This document shows positions 55,446 to 64,000 of a stretch of DNA of 64,000 nucleotides, piece by piece; position 1 is the first letter of the stretch; each line of letters begins with the position of its first letter. Below the pieces are notes generated by a model that saw nothing but the letters and a program-made list of their open reading frames with translations, searched no databases and had not been told where the DNA came from. This stretch comes from Candidatus Scalindua sp. (GTDB taxonomy: Bacteria; Planctomycetota; Brocadiia; Brocadiales; Scalinduaceae): assembly GCA_018670825.1 (NCBI GenBank), contig JABHIW010000132.1, positions 1 through 64,000 of the forward strand, given 5' to 3'. The position numbers and the translations under genes were made by a program.

Positions 55446-57464
55446 ATGTACTTCTCATTCATTTCTTTGCTTGAGTTGACGTTATTGGTCACTGGTGGCG
55501 TATTATTGTTTCACAGATGGGGATACAGCATAGCTCATGCCTTGTCGTTGGCAATTGTTGTTACCTTGCTGACGCTTTCGTTGACTTTTCAGATAGCCTT
55601 CCTGCTGAGAATTCCCGGATTATCCTTCCCGGTTGAGGGGGTATTGTCTATTGGTGCTCTTTTGTTGATTTCCAGAGAGCGTCAACGACTGGCGGAAATC
55701 TGTACATCTCTGTTCAGATTTATGTGTTGCCATCGTGTGATGAGCGGTGTTGTAGTTTTATGCATAGCCTATTTAGGACTGCAATCTATCGTGCTTCCTG
55801 AAGGTAATTACGATTGCATGCGATACAATTTGACACGCGTACTGTTATTTCAGCAGGAACGCAGTATGCTTCTCACAAATGTTACGGAGTATCATCAGGC
55901 AGTTTTTCCGGTTGGTGGGGATATCCTTTCTCACCTGTTTCTTCGTTATTATACAGACTATGGCCTTGCAACGATCAGATTAATGTCCTTCTTGAGCATC
56001 GGCTTCGGCTCATATGCTCTGTCTCGGAATCATGCATCTTCACACGTTGCCTGGACAGTAATGCTTATAGTCATCAGTTTCCCTTTGTTAGTTCGGCAGG
56101 CAACCGGAACAAAGCCGGATATTCTGGCTACTTCGGTAGTTGTTCTGTGCCTTTTATGTGCAGAGAGACTGTTGAACCGTCCCAATTTACGAGATGGATT
56201 ATTGGTTGTACTCGGATTGGGTTTTGGTTTGTCAATTAAGACAACCTTTCTAGCGTTCCTGATACCCTTTGCCTTGATGTTTGCATGTCTACTTATAAAA
56301 CGACATGGTATGGGTTCGATTTTTCAGCTCCTGAAGCGGAGTTGGTTGCCAATCATCTTTGTAGTTCCTCTGGTTCTGGTTTTTTCACAGGTCTGGCTAT
56401 TTCTTCATAACTATGTTCATTGGGGACACTGGTCAGGGCCGATAGATTTTGTCAATCTTCATAAAAATCAGGACGGTTTGTGGGGCACAGTGGCAAACCT
56501 TTCTCGTTATGGAATGCAAAGCCTGCATCTGATGACACCAACAGACGTCCTATCAGAGTGGCTGGGCCTGGGCAAGATCAGTGATATGCTTGAAAGAGTC
56601 TACGAACTGGTATTGTATCCTGTGATAGGGGATTCTGGGGCTGCATGGCCTCATAAGATACAGCCGTTTGAACTAAGCAATTGGAACTGGGGAGATGGTG
56701 AAAATGCTGCGTGGTTCGGGCCATTCGGCTTTCTGTTAGTGATACCTGCACTGGTTTATACATTGCTGTGCGGATCAGCGTATTTACGTATGGTCAGTAT
56801 CGTGTTGGTTGTCTACACTGTTGTTCTGAGTTGGCAGTTGTCGTGGATGCCATGGCACTGTCGCTTTTTCGGACCTGTGTTCGTGGGAGGAGCCGGTTGC
56901 CTCGGGTATTGGATGGCTCGGTGGGAGAGACGCTGGAAGTTACAGGCAATGCAGATAGTGGCCTTGTCAATACTCGTTTACTGCTGTGTTATCAATCAGG
57001 CAAAGCTTTTGGTAGGAGTACCTTTTATGCAAAGTATGATGCAATTTACACTCGTACCGGGACTTGATGAGCAGGGTATATGGGCCAAAACCAATTGGGG
57101 TCGTGACCGGCATTACTATGCAAGAAGGTACTACGGAAACAATCGAGTTAATGAGTTCATGCAGGTAGTGAAGCCGAATGCAAGAGTTGCAGTAGTGTCG
57201 CAGCATCTTGGCTGGCTTTTTCATTACATGTTGTATCGTCCGGATGTTCAATTTGTCCCGTTGCCCATGAAAGAATCTACCGGTAAAGCATTGAGTACCG
57301 ATTCGCTTGAAGGGTTTGACTACCTGTTATGTATTAACCGGGAATGTGATGAATTTTTTGTTCCTGAGAAACATGAACTACTTCTGGAGTACAAATCGGA
57401 AAAACATATTTGGGAGGTGCCACCTGGGGAGTACATAAGCCCGGGGGGCCTAATCCGACTGTAG
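55446..57464 (+). CDS. Large polytopic membrane protein, possible GT-C glycosyltransferase
   Basis: 672 residues with about 10-12 hydrophobic helices in the first 520 and a soluble C-terminal domain (about 545-672). The layout of many membrane helices with a periplasmic C-terminal domain resembles GT-C enzymes that use polyprenyl-linked donors, and a GPFGFLLVIPAL region is typical, but I see no decisive Asp motif after the first helix. The codon usage seems richer in G/C than that of its neighbours, which may indicate separate acquisition. It starts a run of glycosyltransferase-like genes. Confidence 0.6.
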   Translation: MYFSFISLLELTLLVTGGVLLFHRWGYSIAHALSLAIVVTLLTLSLTFQIAFLLRIPGLSFPVEGVLSIGALLLISRERQRLAEICTSLFRFMCCHRVMSGVVVLCIAYLGLQSIVLPEGNYDCMRYNLTRVLLFQQERSMLLTNVTEYHQAVFPVGGDILSHLFLRYYTDYGLATIRLMSFLSIGFGSYALSRNHASSHVAWTVMLIVISFPLLVRQATGTKPDILATSVVVLCLLCAERLLNRPNLRDGLLVVLGLGFGLSIKTTFLAFLIPFALMFACLLIKRHGMGSIFQLLKRSWLPIIFVVPLVLVFSQVWLFLHNYVHWGHWSGPIDFVNLHKNQDGLWGTVANLSRYGMQSLHLMTPTDVLSEWLGLGKISDMLERVYELVLYPVIGDSGAAWPHKIQPFELSNWNWGDGENAAWFGPFGFLLVIPALVYTLLCGSAYLRMVSIVLVVYTVVLSWQLSWMPWHCRFFGPVFVGGAGCLGYWMARWERRWKLQAMQIVALSILVYCCVINQAKLLVGVPFMQSMMQFTLVPGLDEQGIWAKTNWGRDRHYYARRYYGNNRVNEFMQVVKPNARVAVVSQHLGWLFHYMLYRPDVQFVPLPMKESTGKALSTDSLEGFDYLLCINRECDEFFVPEKHELLLEYKSEKHIWEVPPGEYISPGGLIRL

Positions 57465-57697
57465 TCAGTGGTAACAACTTTGGATTGATAAATGCAGGAT
57501 TTACTTAGTAAATAAGATTGTCAGCTTAAGTTTTGTTGTGAATTACTTTAATTTTATGTAGGTGTTTTTTGTGTTTCAGAGCCAGATGCCTAACAGAGGA
57601 CAGATCATGAAGATGATGAAATAAATGAGGTCCCGGGTTTCTGAGTATTGTTGATAAAGGTGTCTCTCAGGTCCGATGAGAGAATAAAATAGATAAT

Positions 57698-58930
57698 ATG
57701 CAAGAATCAGCATCACGTCTGTTGGTGATCGGTGGTAGCCCGCCTGGGTCAGGCTGTGTGGCAGAGATAATTTTACGTGATATTTGCCTGATTTATCCGT
57801 TGTCAAGGATTTTCTGTTTTGCAACAGTGGATCCAAGTTATAAATTTGAGCCTGTCCAAGAGCTGTCCTCAGTACAGGTTTGCATTCAAAGGACAAAACA
57901 TGAACACGGATATCGTGCTGTGGGCGGCCCAATTGGAAGTTTAACAGCCTTTGCTGCCAGTAGTTTTTCGTTTAGGTGGCATGTAAAAAAACTTGTCAAG
58001 GAAGCAGTGTTGTTTGGCAGGAAACATCACATTGACAAAGTGTGGATGATTCTTGATACAACTACTACCATCGCCATGGGAATGGATGTTGCCTTGGAAT
58101 TGGGAGTACCATTACTTTCTAATGTGTGGGACCCTCCAGAATCCTTTTTACAACAAAGACGAATTGACCGATTTTCTCGCTCCCGTTTAATCAAACGATT
58201 CGGTGAGACTTTACGTCTTTCGGAGAAAGTGGCGGTAGTTTCGGAAAGCATGCAGCAGGACTATGAGCAGAATTATGGTGCAAATACAATAATCATGCGG
58301 CATGGAATACTTCCCGTTCAGCAATCTGAAAAAACAAAATTATCTTGTATTGACAAGAATATTGTAATCGGTTTTGCGGGTGGGCTCTATGCGTATAGCG
58401 CCTGGAGTTGCCTTATGGAAGCGCTTACTTTGAATGATTGGAAATTGAATGGGAGAAATGTGATTGTTCGAGTTATGGGTGCAGGCTTTTACTTTCAGTC
58501 GAAAGAAAAAGCCAATATTGAATACCTGGGATGGCGTTCAATGTCGGAAGCAGTTAAATTGCTTGCTGATTGCGATGTTAATTATCTACCTTATCCTTTT
58601 GAGTCTTCATCGTATTACATGGTAAAATACGCTTTCCCAACGAAGCTTAGTACATATGCGGCAACCGGCAGGCCGGTCTTCGTTCATGCTCCCGAATATT
58701 CTTCTTTACACCGCTTTTATAAAAAACATCCTGTCGGTATATACTGCAGTTCGTTAGAGCCTTCTGAAGTTATTACTGGTCTTGAAAAGTTGGTAAGTAA
58801 CAAGGAGTTTTACGCTGAAATGTCAAATAAGATGGTAGAGATGGCAAATGGTGAGCTTAGTTTGGAAAATTTTCATAAACAATTTGCAGAGTTTGTTGGT
58901 ATTAAGCGTAATACTTTGCTTACAAAATAG
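57698..58930 (+). CDS. Glycosyltransferase, GT4-like
   Basis: 410 residues with the two-Rossmann GT-B look: LLVIGGSPPGSGCVAEIILRDICLIYP at the N-terminus, KVAVVSESMQQDYEQNYG near residue 180, VIGFAGGLYAYSAWSCLMEAL beginning the C-terminal domain, then IEYLGWRSMSEAVKLLADCDVNYLPYPFE and FPTKLSTYAATGRPVFVHAPEYSS, the donor-binding region of GT4 enzymes. A conserved Glu is not clearly visible there. It probably transfers a sugar from a nucleotide donor in the cytoplasm. It follows the membrane protein by 233 nt. Confidence 0.8.
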   Translation: MQESASRLLVIGGSPPGSGCVAEIILRDICLIYPLSRIFCFATVDPSYKFEPVQELSSVQVCIQRTKHEHGYRAVGGPIGSLTAFAASSFSFRWHVKKLVKEAVLFGRKHHIDKVWMILDTTTTIAMGMDVALELGVPLLSNVWDPPESFLQQRRIDRFSRSRLIKRFGETLRLSEKVAVVSESMQQDYEQNYGANTIIMRHGILPVQQSEKTKLSCIDKNIVIGFAGGLYAYSAWSCLMEALTLNDWKLNGRNVIVRVMGAGFYFQSKEKANIEYLGWRSMSEAVKLLADCDVNYLPYPFESSSYYMVKYAFPTKLSTYAATGRPVFVHAPEYSSLHRFYKKHPVGIYCSSLEPSEVITGLEKLVSNKEFYAEMSNKMVEMANGELSLENFHKQFAEFVGIKRNTLLTK

Positions 58931-59084
58931 GATTGCCAAGTTCAATGAGGAAGTGCAACACATAGGATGATGAGAAATACAAGCTAAAACCTGCGGCTAC
59001 TAAATATAGAAAATAAAATCACTCAATTTAGGTTTCCGTTAAATATTAGCTATCTGATGTACTATTTTGAGGTAAGAATTAAAG

Positions 59085-60692
59085 ATGTTAAAACTTAACA
59101 TAAACCTGGCAGTGAAAGTCTTTGCGATCTGTGTTGCATTACCGATGTTGTCGGGAATAGCTACCAAGATATATTGGTATTTGCAGATGCGGACAGGTGT
59201 AGATGGTCCGTATTTTCTTTATTATTCCGGTTCGTTAAGGACAGCGTTTTTTATTTATCTGGCCTCACCTGTATTATTCATAGTGCTTATATGGGCTGTA
59301 AATCAATCTGCGGTCATCAGGAAATGTTTACTATCGCCAAGAATAAGATACAGTACGTTGTGGCTGGGCCTTATAATAGCCATAGCTTTTATTTTACGAA
59401 TAATTACGGTTTTCAATGTAGATCACACACCACCACAGCCACCATATGTAAGTGATCAGGGTTGTTATTATGGAAGCGCGTTAGGCTTTATTGCAGGTGA
59501 ATACCCGATGCTGTTTTTCAGCCGTGGCCATGTCGGGCTTCTATGGGCCCCATTATTCATGCTTTTTGAGAATAATGTGCTGGCGGCATTGTTATTAAAT
59601 GTTGTCACGTCAACACTCACTGTCTACCTGGTGTATAGAATAACTACGATGGTTAGTGGTCAAACCTGTATGGGCTTGATCGCAGCCGGACTACTGGCGG
59701 TGTATCCATCACACGTGATCTTATGTCGAGAACTGATGACGGAAACTCCATTCACATTTTTTATGGTTTTTGCCCTGTTTTGGCTTATCCGATTTGGGGT
59801 AATGAGTAGTTTGCCTCAATATTGGATAAGTAGAAGGTGGATATTAGATGTTTTTTTATGTGGTATAAACCTGGGAATCTGTCATTGGATAAGACCCCTG
59901 GCAGTGCTGGTGTGGATGGTGGCTATAGTATGGTTAATTATTATAGTAAATCGTAAGGTGGGCTTGTCGCTGCGCCGCTCTCTTATTGCAATTGTTGTAT
60001 TAAGTGTTATATTTTATTCTTCGATATTATGGCTGATGGTAGCCAATTATAGATTCCAGGGGGAATTTTCTCCCAGTTACATGGAGGGACGCGGGGTAAT
60101 TTTGCTTGCAGGTACTCTCAAGCAGAAACGTGGGACTGGTTTGAATAACATGGATCACTTCAAAGAGTTAGGTAAACTTCAGAACGAGGAATTATCAAAA
60201 AAAAATGCTCTACCGATATCCATGTATGGGCATAAGGAAGTTCAGAACATTCTTGCAAAAGCGGCATGGCGGAGGATACTCGATTCACCTGTTGAATTTC
60301 TTACAATGGCGGCAACCGAGAAAATGTGTAAACTCTGGACCCCGCCTATTATGGGAGATAATCCAGTAAAAATCCTTAACTCTGTTTTCTTCCCGGGAGA
60401 AATCCTTAACTCTTTTTTAATATCTTTTACCGTGCTGTCTGCATTGTCGTTATTTGTATGCGGTGTTGAAGATCGTCGTGCGATGTTATTGCTTCTTGCG
60501 TTAATGCTCGTTACGGCATGTTCTGCATGTCATTTTATGTTTGAAGCTTTTGCTCGTTATCGCTTTTATTGCGCCCCATGGCTAATTATCTTTTTCACGT
60601 TAAGCATGCAGATTATATCTAACAAATTTGGTAAACGTACAATCATACAGTCTGATTTAAAGGATCACGGACATCCTTCAACACAGGTTTGA
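59085..60692 (+). CDS. GT39/ArnT-like membrane glycosyltransferase
   Basis: 535 residues with about ten hydrophobic helices. DHTPPQPPYVSDQGCYYGSALGFIAGEYPML in the first external loop places an Asp at the position of the catalytic Asp of the GT39/PMT family, followed by VYLVYRITTMVSGQTCMGLIAAGLLAVYPSHV and ELMTETPFTFFMVFALFWLI, all typical. Such enzymes transfer a sugar from polyprenyl phosphate on the periplasmic side. The GT2-type GtrB-like enzymes in this locus may supply the lipid-linked donor. Confidence 0.8.
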   Translation: MLKLNINLAVKVFAICVALPMLSGIATKIYWYLQMRTGVDGPYFLYYSGSLRTAFFIYLASPVLFIVLIWAVNQSAVIRKCLLSPRIRYSTLWLGLIIAIAFILRIITVFNVDHTPPQPPYVSDQGCYYGSALGFIAGEYPMLFFSRGHVGLLWAPLFMLFENNVLAALLLNVVTSTLTVYLVYRITTMVSGQTCMGLIAAGLLAVYPSHVILCRELMTETPFTFFMVFALFWLIRFGVMSSLPQYWISRRWILDVFLCGINLGICHWIRPLAVLVWMVAIVWLIIIVNRKVGLSLRRSLIAIVVLSVIFYSSILWLMVANYRFQGEFSPSYMEGRGVILLAGTLKQKRGTGLNNMDHFKELGKLQNEELSKKNALPISMYGHKEVQNILAKAAWRRILDSPVEFLTMAATEKMCKLWTPPIMGDNPVKILNSVFFPGEILNSFLISFTVLSALSLFVCGVEDRRAMLLLLALMLVTACSACHFMFEAFARYRFYCAPWLIIFFTLSMQIISNKFGKRTIIQSDLKDHGHPSTQV

Positions 60693-60766
60693 ACAAATTT
60701 TTAGATATTATTCAATCCTCAGTATCAACATTTACTGCAATAATAAGTATCTTTTAGGAAATCCTG

Positions 60767-62293
60767 ATGAAATCTAGTGAAGAAGATCTATCTCTTAGGC
60801 TTGCCGAGCAGGAAAACAGAAGAACGGTTTATTGGAATAGATTTGACTCTTTTGTAGATTTTCGCATGAATTGGCGAGCGTCTATGATGCGTCATCTTTT
60901 TCATATTCTTCCGGGACAAAAAATTCTAGAAATTGGTGCAGGTAATGGGAAATTCACCCGATCCCTTGTTAAAGCTACACGGAGAGAATGCAAGATAACA
61001 GCCGTTGTTTTTTCTCCTGAATATCAAGACCAAGTTGAGAAGGAGTTAAATAATAAAGATGTTACGGTTGTATATTTAGACTCATTCCCAGGTTTATTAG
61101 CGGATGAGAAATATGATTATGTTATCATAAACCATATGCTGGAAGATCATTTTCGCAATGAATTTCTTTACATTATTAAACAGTTGATCAAGCCGGGAGG
61201 CGGACTCCTTTTATTCGAACCCAATCCCTGGAATTGTTATTTTCGTGTCCGAAAGTTTTTCCGGCGTTTGATACCAATAACGTGGGAACGTCCGGGAAAT
61301 CCAATTTTAATGAACAAGCTTGAGGTTTTCTCGGTCTTGTCTGAAATTGGTTATACCCAAATAAATGTTTTACCATATGATTTCCTTTATTCTCCTATCC
61401 CGAGATTCTTACTATGGCCAGCCCAGAATCTGAGTATTATTATGGAAAACTTTCCTTACTTTAGAAATCTTGCTGGTTCACTTTATATCTGGTCACGTAA
61501 TCCTTCTTTTCAAAATGAAAGGCAGATTACAGTGGATTTGTGCGACTATCAAATGCTTTTTGGGAAGGTTTCATTCGTTATTCCCTGTCACAATGAAGAA
61601 ATGAATGTTGCACCATTAATAAATGGGCTAATTGCTTTTTATGGTAAATATATTTTTGAAATTCTTATCGTAGATGATAATTCAAAAGACAGAACTGCTG
61701 ATGTAACAGAAAAACTGTCGAAGATACATAAATGTATTCGACTAATAAAGCGTGTACCACCAAACGGTGTAGGTAGGGCCTTGCGAGAAGGCCTTAAGGA
61801 GGCAAAAGGTGAGTATATTTTGATTATGGATAGTGATTTCCAGCATATTATTCCAGAAATGAGAGACTTATTTGATGCTATAGCTGATGGGGCTGATGTC
61901 GCTATCGGGTCACGATTTTCTCGTGAATCTGTTTTGGTTAATTATGCTTTTACTAAGATTTTAGCAAATAGAGCTTTTCATATAATAGCAAATATATTAC
62001 TTGGTAGACATTTTCGTGATATATCTAATAATTTAAAGATTTTTCGTCGTGATGTAGCTAAAAAGCTGGTAATAGAGTCTGATGATTTTGCAGCTAACGT
62101 TGAGACCGGTTTAAAGCCTATTTTACTTGGTTACCGGGTAGTAGAAGTACCGATCTCATGGGTAAACCGTTCTATTGATATGGGGTTTTCTACATTTCGA
62201 ATTTTTAAAACTGGCCCCAATTATTGGAGAATTTTATTACGTTTGGTATGGAGGGGAATCACAAAGCAACCGTGTCAAAGTAAAACGGGATAA
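60767..62293 (+). CDS. Methyltransferase::GT2 fusion protein
   Basis: 508 residues. The N-terminal half (1 to about 255) is a class I methyltransferase with KILEIGAGNGKFTRSLVK near residue 50 and DYVIINHMLEDHF near 124. The C-terminal half is a DPM1-type GT2 domain starting near residue 266 (VSFVIPCHNEEMNVAPL), with DDNSKDRT and the catalytic IMDSDFQHIIPE. No membrane anchor follows, unlike GtrB. A polyprenyl- or nucleotide-linked sugar that is glycosylated and then methylated by one protein is plausible. Confidence 0.88.
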   Translation: MKSSEEDLSLRLAEQENRRTVYWNRFDSFVDFRMNWRASMMRHLFHILPGQKILEIGAGNGKFTRSLVKATRRECKITAVVFSPEYQDQVEKELNNKDVTVVYLDSFPGLLADEKYDYVIINHMLEDHFRNEFLYIIKQLIKPGGGLLLFEPNPWNCYFRVRKFFRRLIPITWERPGNPILMNKLEVFSVLSEIGYTQINVLPYDFLYSPIPRFLLWPAQNLSIIMENFPYFRNLAGSLYIWSRNPSFQNERQITVDLCDYQMLFGKVSFVIPCHNEEMNVAPLINGLIAFYGKYIFEILIVDDNSKDRTADVTEKLSKIHKCIRLIKRVPPNGVGRALREGLKEAKGEYILIMDSDFQHIIPEMRDLFDAIADGADVAIGSRFSRESVLVNYAFTKILANRAFHIIANILLGRHFRDISNNLKIFRRDVAKKLVIESDDFAANVETGLKPILLGYRVVEVPISWVNRSIDMGFSTFRIFKTGPNYWRILLRLVWRGITKQPCQSKTG

Positions 62294-62299
62294 ATAAAA

Positions 62300-63032
62300 A
62301 TGCAAAATAAACATAAAGAAAGAAAATTTTTTGATGAGTGGACAGAATTAAAGGAATACGATGTTTTTACACAATATGGGTATAACACGATAATTCGTGA
62401 CTTTCAAAAATTAATTGGTAATAGATTATTAAAGGGTTGCAGAGCTATTGATTTAGGATGTGGAACAGGGGCATTTGCCAGGAGATTATTTGGAAATTCT
62501 GAGGCTGAATTGTTTGGATTAGATATTTCTGAGAAAGCAATTCAGTTGGCAAACCGAAATGAGGAAAAAATTAACTTCTCGGTTGGCGATATTGAAAATC
62601 TTCAGTTTGAAGATAATTTCTTTGATTTAGTTGTGTTTTCTGGTGTTTTACATCACTTTCCAAATGAAGAAAAATGTTTGGATGAAGGATATAGGGTTTT
62701 GAAGAAGGGGGGGGTGTATGCTCTCATATGACCCGAATAAGATAAATCCATTTATGTGGCTTTATCGAGACCCTTCTTCACCATTTTTCTCTAAAATAGG
62801 CAAGACAGACAATGAAAGACTTCTTTATGCTCAAGATATATACGAGGTAATGAAGAGAGTGGGATACACTCACGTTGATACTCATTGTATAAGCGGCGTC
62901 GCTTTTAAGACGTTAGAATCTCAAGTGGGAAAAATACTTTTGCCCATTTACAATATTATAGAACAGTTTATGGGGATTTTACCTTTGTCAAAAAAATATG
63001 GTTCTTTTCTTATTTGTTATGGAGAAAAATAG
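62300..63032 (+). pseudogene. SAM methyltransferase gene frameshifted in a run of eight G
   Basis: The first frame (62300-62731) gives a class I methyltransferase N-terminal part: AIDLGCGTGAFARRLFG near residue 53, FGLDISEKAIQLA and VVFSGVLHHFPNEEKCLDEGYRVLKKGG. It then stops early. The second frame (to 63032) continues as SYDPNKINPFMWLYRDPSSPFFSK, the usual next segment. They meet at eight consecutive G (62707-62714); seven G would join them into one protein of 243 residues. This is either a genuine shift, a phase-variable switch or a sequencing error. The gene follows the fusion enzyme by 6 nt. Confidence 0.85.
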
Positions 63033-63062
63033 TACTTTTTGAAATTTAAAGATGATAAAGAC

Positions 63063-64000
63063 ATGATTTTATTAGTTGTGCCGATCAGCCATACACACTA
63101 CGTTATGCCTCCAATCGGGTTAGGATATTTAGCAGCAGCTTTGCGACGAGGAGGATTTGATGAAGTTGTCATCCTGGATTGTGTAAAAGAGGGATTATCA
63201 TTTAATGGTTTTAGGGGTTTTTTGGAGAGGATAAAGCCCCGGATTGTTGGGTTTCAAATCTTTTCATATGATTTCGATTCTGTGGTTAAAAGTATAGAGA
63301 TAGTAAAACAACTGAATCATGAGACAAAGGTGTTGATTGGAGGAGCTCACGTTTCTGCTACTTCCGCATTGGCTTTGGAAGAAATCAAACAAGCAGACTA
63401 TGGGTTTGTGGGAGAAGGAGAGATTGGGCTACCCATGTTGGCTGGGAGATTATTGAGAGATGAACAAATACCATTAGAGAATATTCCAGGCTTAATTTGG
63501 AGAGAGAACTCCTCCATTCGTGAAAACGCCAGAACTGGGGTTGAAGATTTGGATAGTTTGGGGTTTCAACCCTGGGACTTGATGCCCCCCGCTTCCTATC
63601 CTGATAATCCACAGGGAGGATTTTATAAAAGATTTCCTATTGCTCCAATCTCTACTACCCGTGGATGTCCTTATTTATGCACGTTCTGCGGTAGTGGTGT
63701 AAACATGGGACATAAGTTACGGTTTCGGAGTATAGACCACGTCCTGGATGAAATGGTTATGCTCCGTAATGATTACGGTGTTGGGGAATTTCACATAATT
63801 GATGATATGTTTAATTTCTACAAGGAAAGAGTCTTTGGATTTTGCCAGGGAATAAAAGATAGAAAGCTTGATATAAACTATACATTTCCGAATGGCCTGC
63901 GCCTGAATCAACTTGATATGGAAATGCTCAAAATAATGAAAGATACGGGAGCGTATGCTTTTACCGTTGGTATTGAATCCGGATCCCAACGTATACTTGA
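63063..64000 (+). CDS. Cobalamin-binding-type radical SAM enzyme, N-terminal part (fourth; runs off window)
   Basis: An open frame from the ATG at 63063 continues to the right edge (about 312 residues). The first 150 are a B12-binding-like domain (MPPIGLGYLAAALRRGGFDEVVILD... IVGFQIFSYD... VLIGGAHVSATSALALEEI... FVGEGEIGLPML). The radical SAM triad is TTRGCPYLCTFCG near residue 199, followed by GIESGSQRIL at the edge. It belongs to the same family as the proteins at 34594, 44912 and 50286 but is not a close copy. It follows the frameshifted methyltransferase. Confidence 0.9.
   Translation, partial: MILLVVPISHTHYVMPPIGLGYLAAALRRGGFDEVVILDCVKEGLSFNGFRGFLERIKPRIVGFQIFSYDFDSVVKSIEIVKQLNHETKVLIGGAHVSATSALALEEIKQADYGFVGEGEIGLPMLAGRLLRDEQIPLENIPGLIWRENSSIRENARTGVEDLDSLGFQPWDLMPPASYPDNPQGGFYKRFPIAPISTTRGCPYLCTFCGSGVNMGHKLRFRSIDHVLDEMVMLRNDYGVGEFHIIDDMFNFYKERVFGFCQGIKDRKLDINYTFPNGLRLNQLDMEMLKIMKDTGAYAFTVGIESGSQRIL

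Overview
The window is AT-rich bacterial DNA. It combines housekeeping genes (NuoE/NuoF-type subunits, hisF, thiS-thiG, a family-4 uracil-DNA glycosylase, an MnmE-like GTPase, argJ, a pyruvoyl-dependent arginine decarboxylase) with a very large surface-polysaccharide locus. The gene content and the divergent MnmE suggest a planctomycete of the anammox type (Brocadiales, Scalindua-like). That assignment is inference from gene content; the window has no rRNA or other phylogenetic marker.

Layout. From 1 to about 20.8 kb almost everything is on the minus strand: an electron-transfer pair at the left edge, two membrane proteins, thiS-thiG-hisF, mnmE, the argJ and arginine decarboxylase pair and a small thiamine-binding-type protein. 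Then comes an exopolysaccharide assembly set: Wzy/O-antigen-ligase-like protein, TPR protein, Wzc-type tyrosine autokinase and Wza-type lipoprotein. After a 2.3 kb gap holding a decayed IS1380-type transposase come an outer-membrane beta-barrel protein and a small secreted protein. The only plus-strand gene here is the uracil-DNA glycosylase, which lies behind a perfect consensus promoter.

From 21.5 kb to the right edge every gene is on the plus strand and nearly all concern activated sugars, glycosyl transfer or glycan modification. In order: gmd and a GDP-fucose-synthase-like gene; a GT2 enzyme; an ABC exporter (wzm/wzt) split by a transposase remnant; a NeuB/NeuA block with class IV and class III aminotransferases, a VOC protein and methyltransferases; cobalamin-binding and SPASM radical SAM enzymes; a DUF115-like::GT2 protein; a block that pairs an SDR, a DegT-family enzyme with His in place of the catalytic Lys (ColD/E1 type), an SDR fused to a transketolase N-half, and a separate transketolase C-half; a third radical SAM enzyme; heptose-activation genes (HddA-like, HddC-like); wecB; and several membrane or soluble glycosyltransferases.

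Most interesting is 38.9-46.5 kb. The His-for-Lys dehydratase homologue, the SDR::transketolase fusion and the transketolase C-half together look like a pathway for a 3-deoxy, possibly carbon-branched, sugar fed by Gmd. Around it the locus carries many signs of rearrangement: a radical-SAM/neuB chimeric remnant, a G8 frameshift, a nonsense-interrupted four-helix-bundle gene carrying nested perfect inverted repeats, and two transposase relics.
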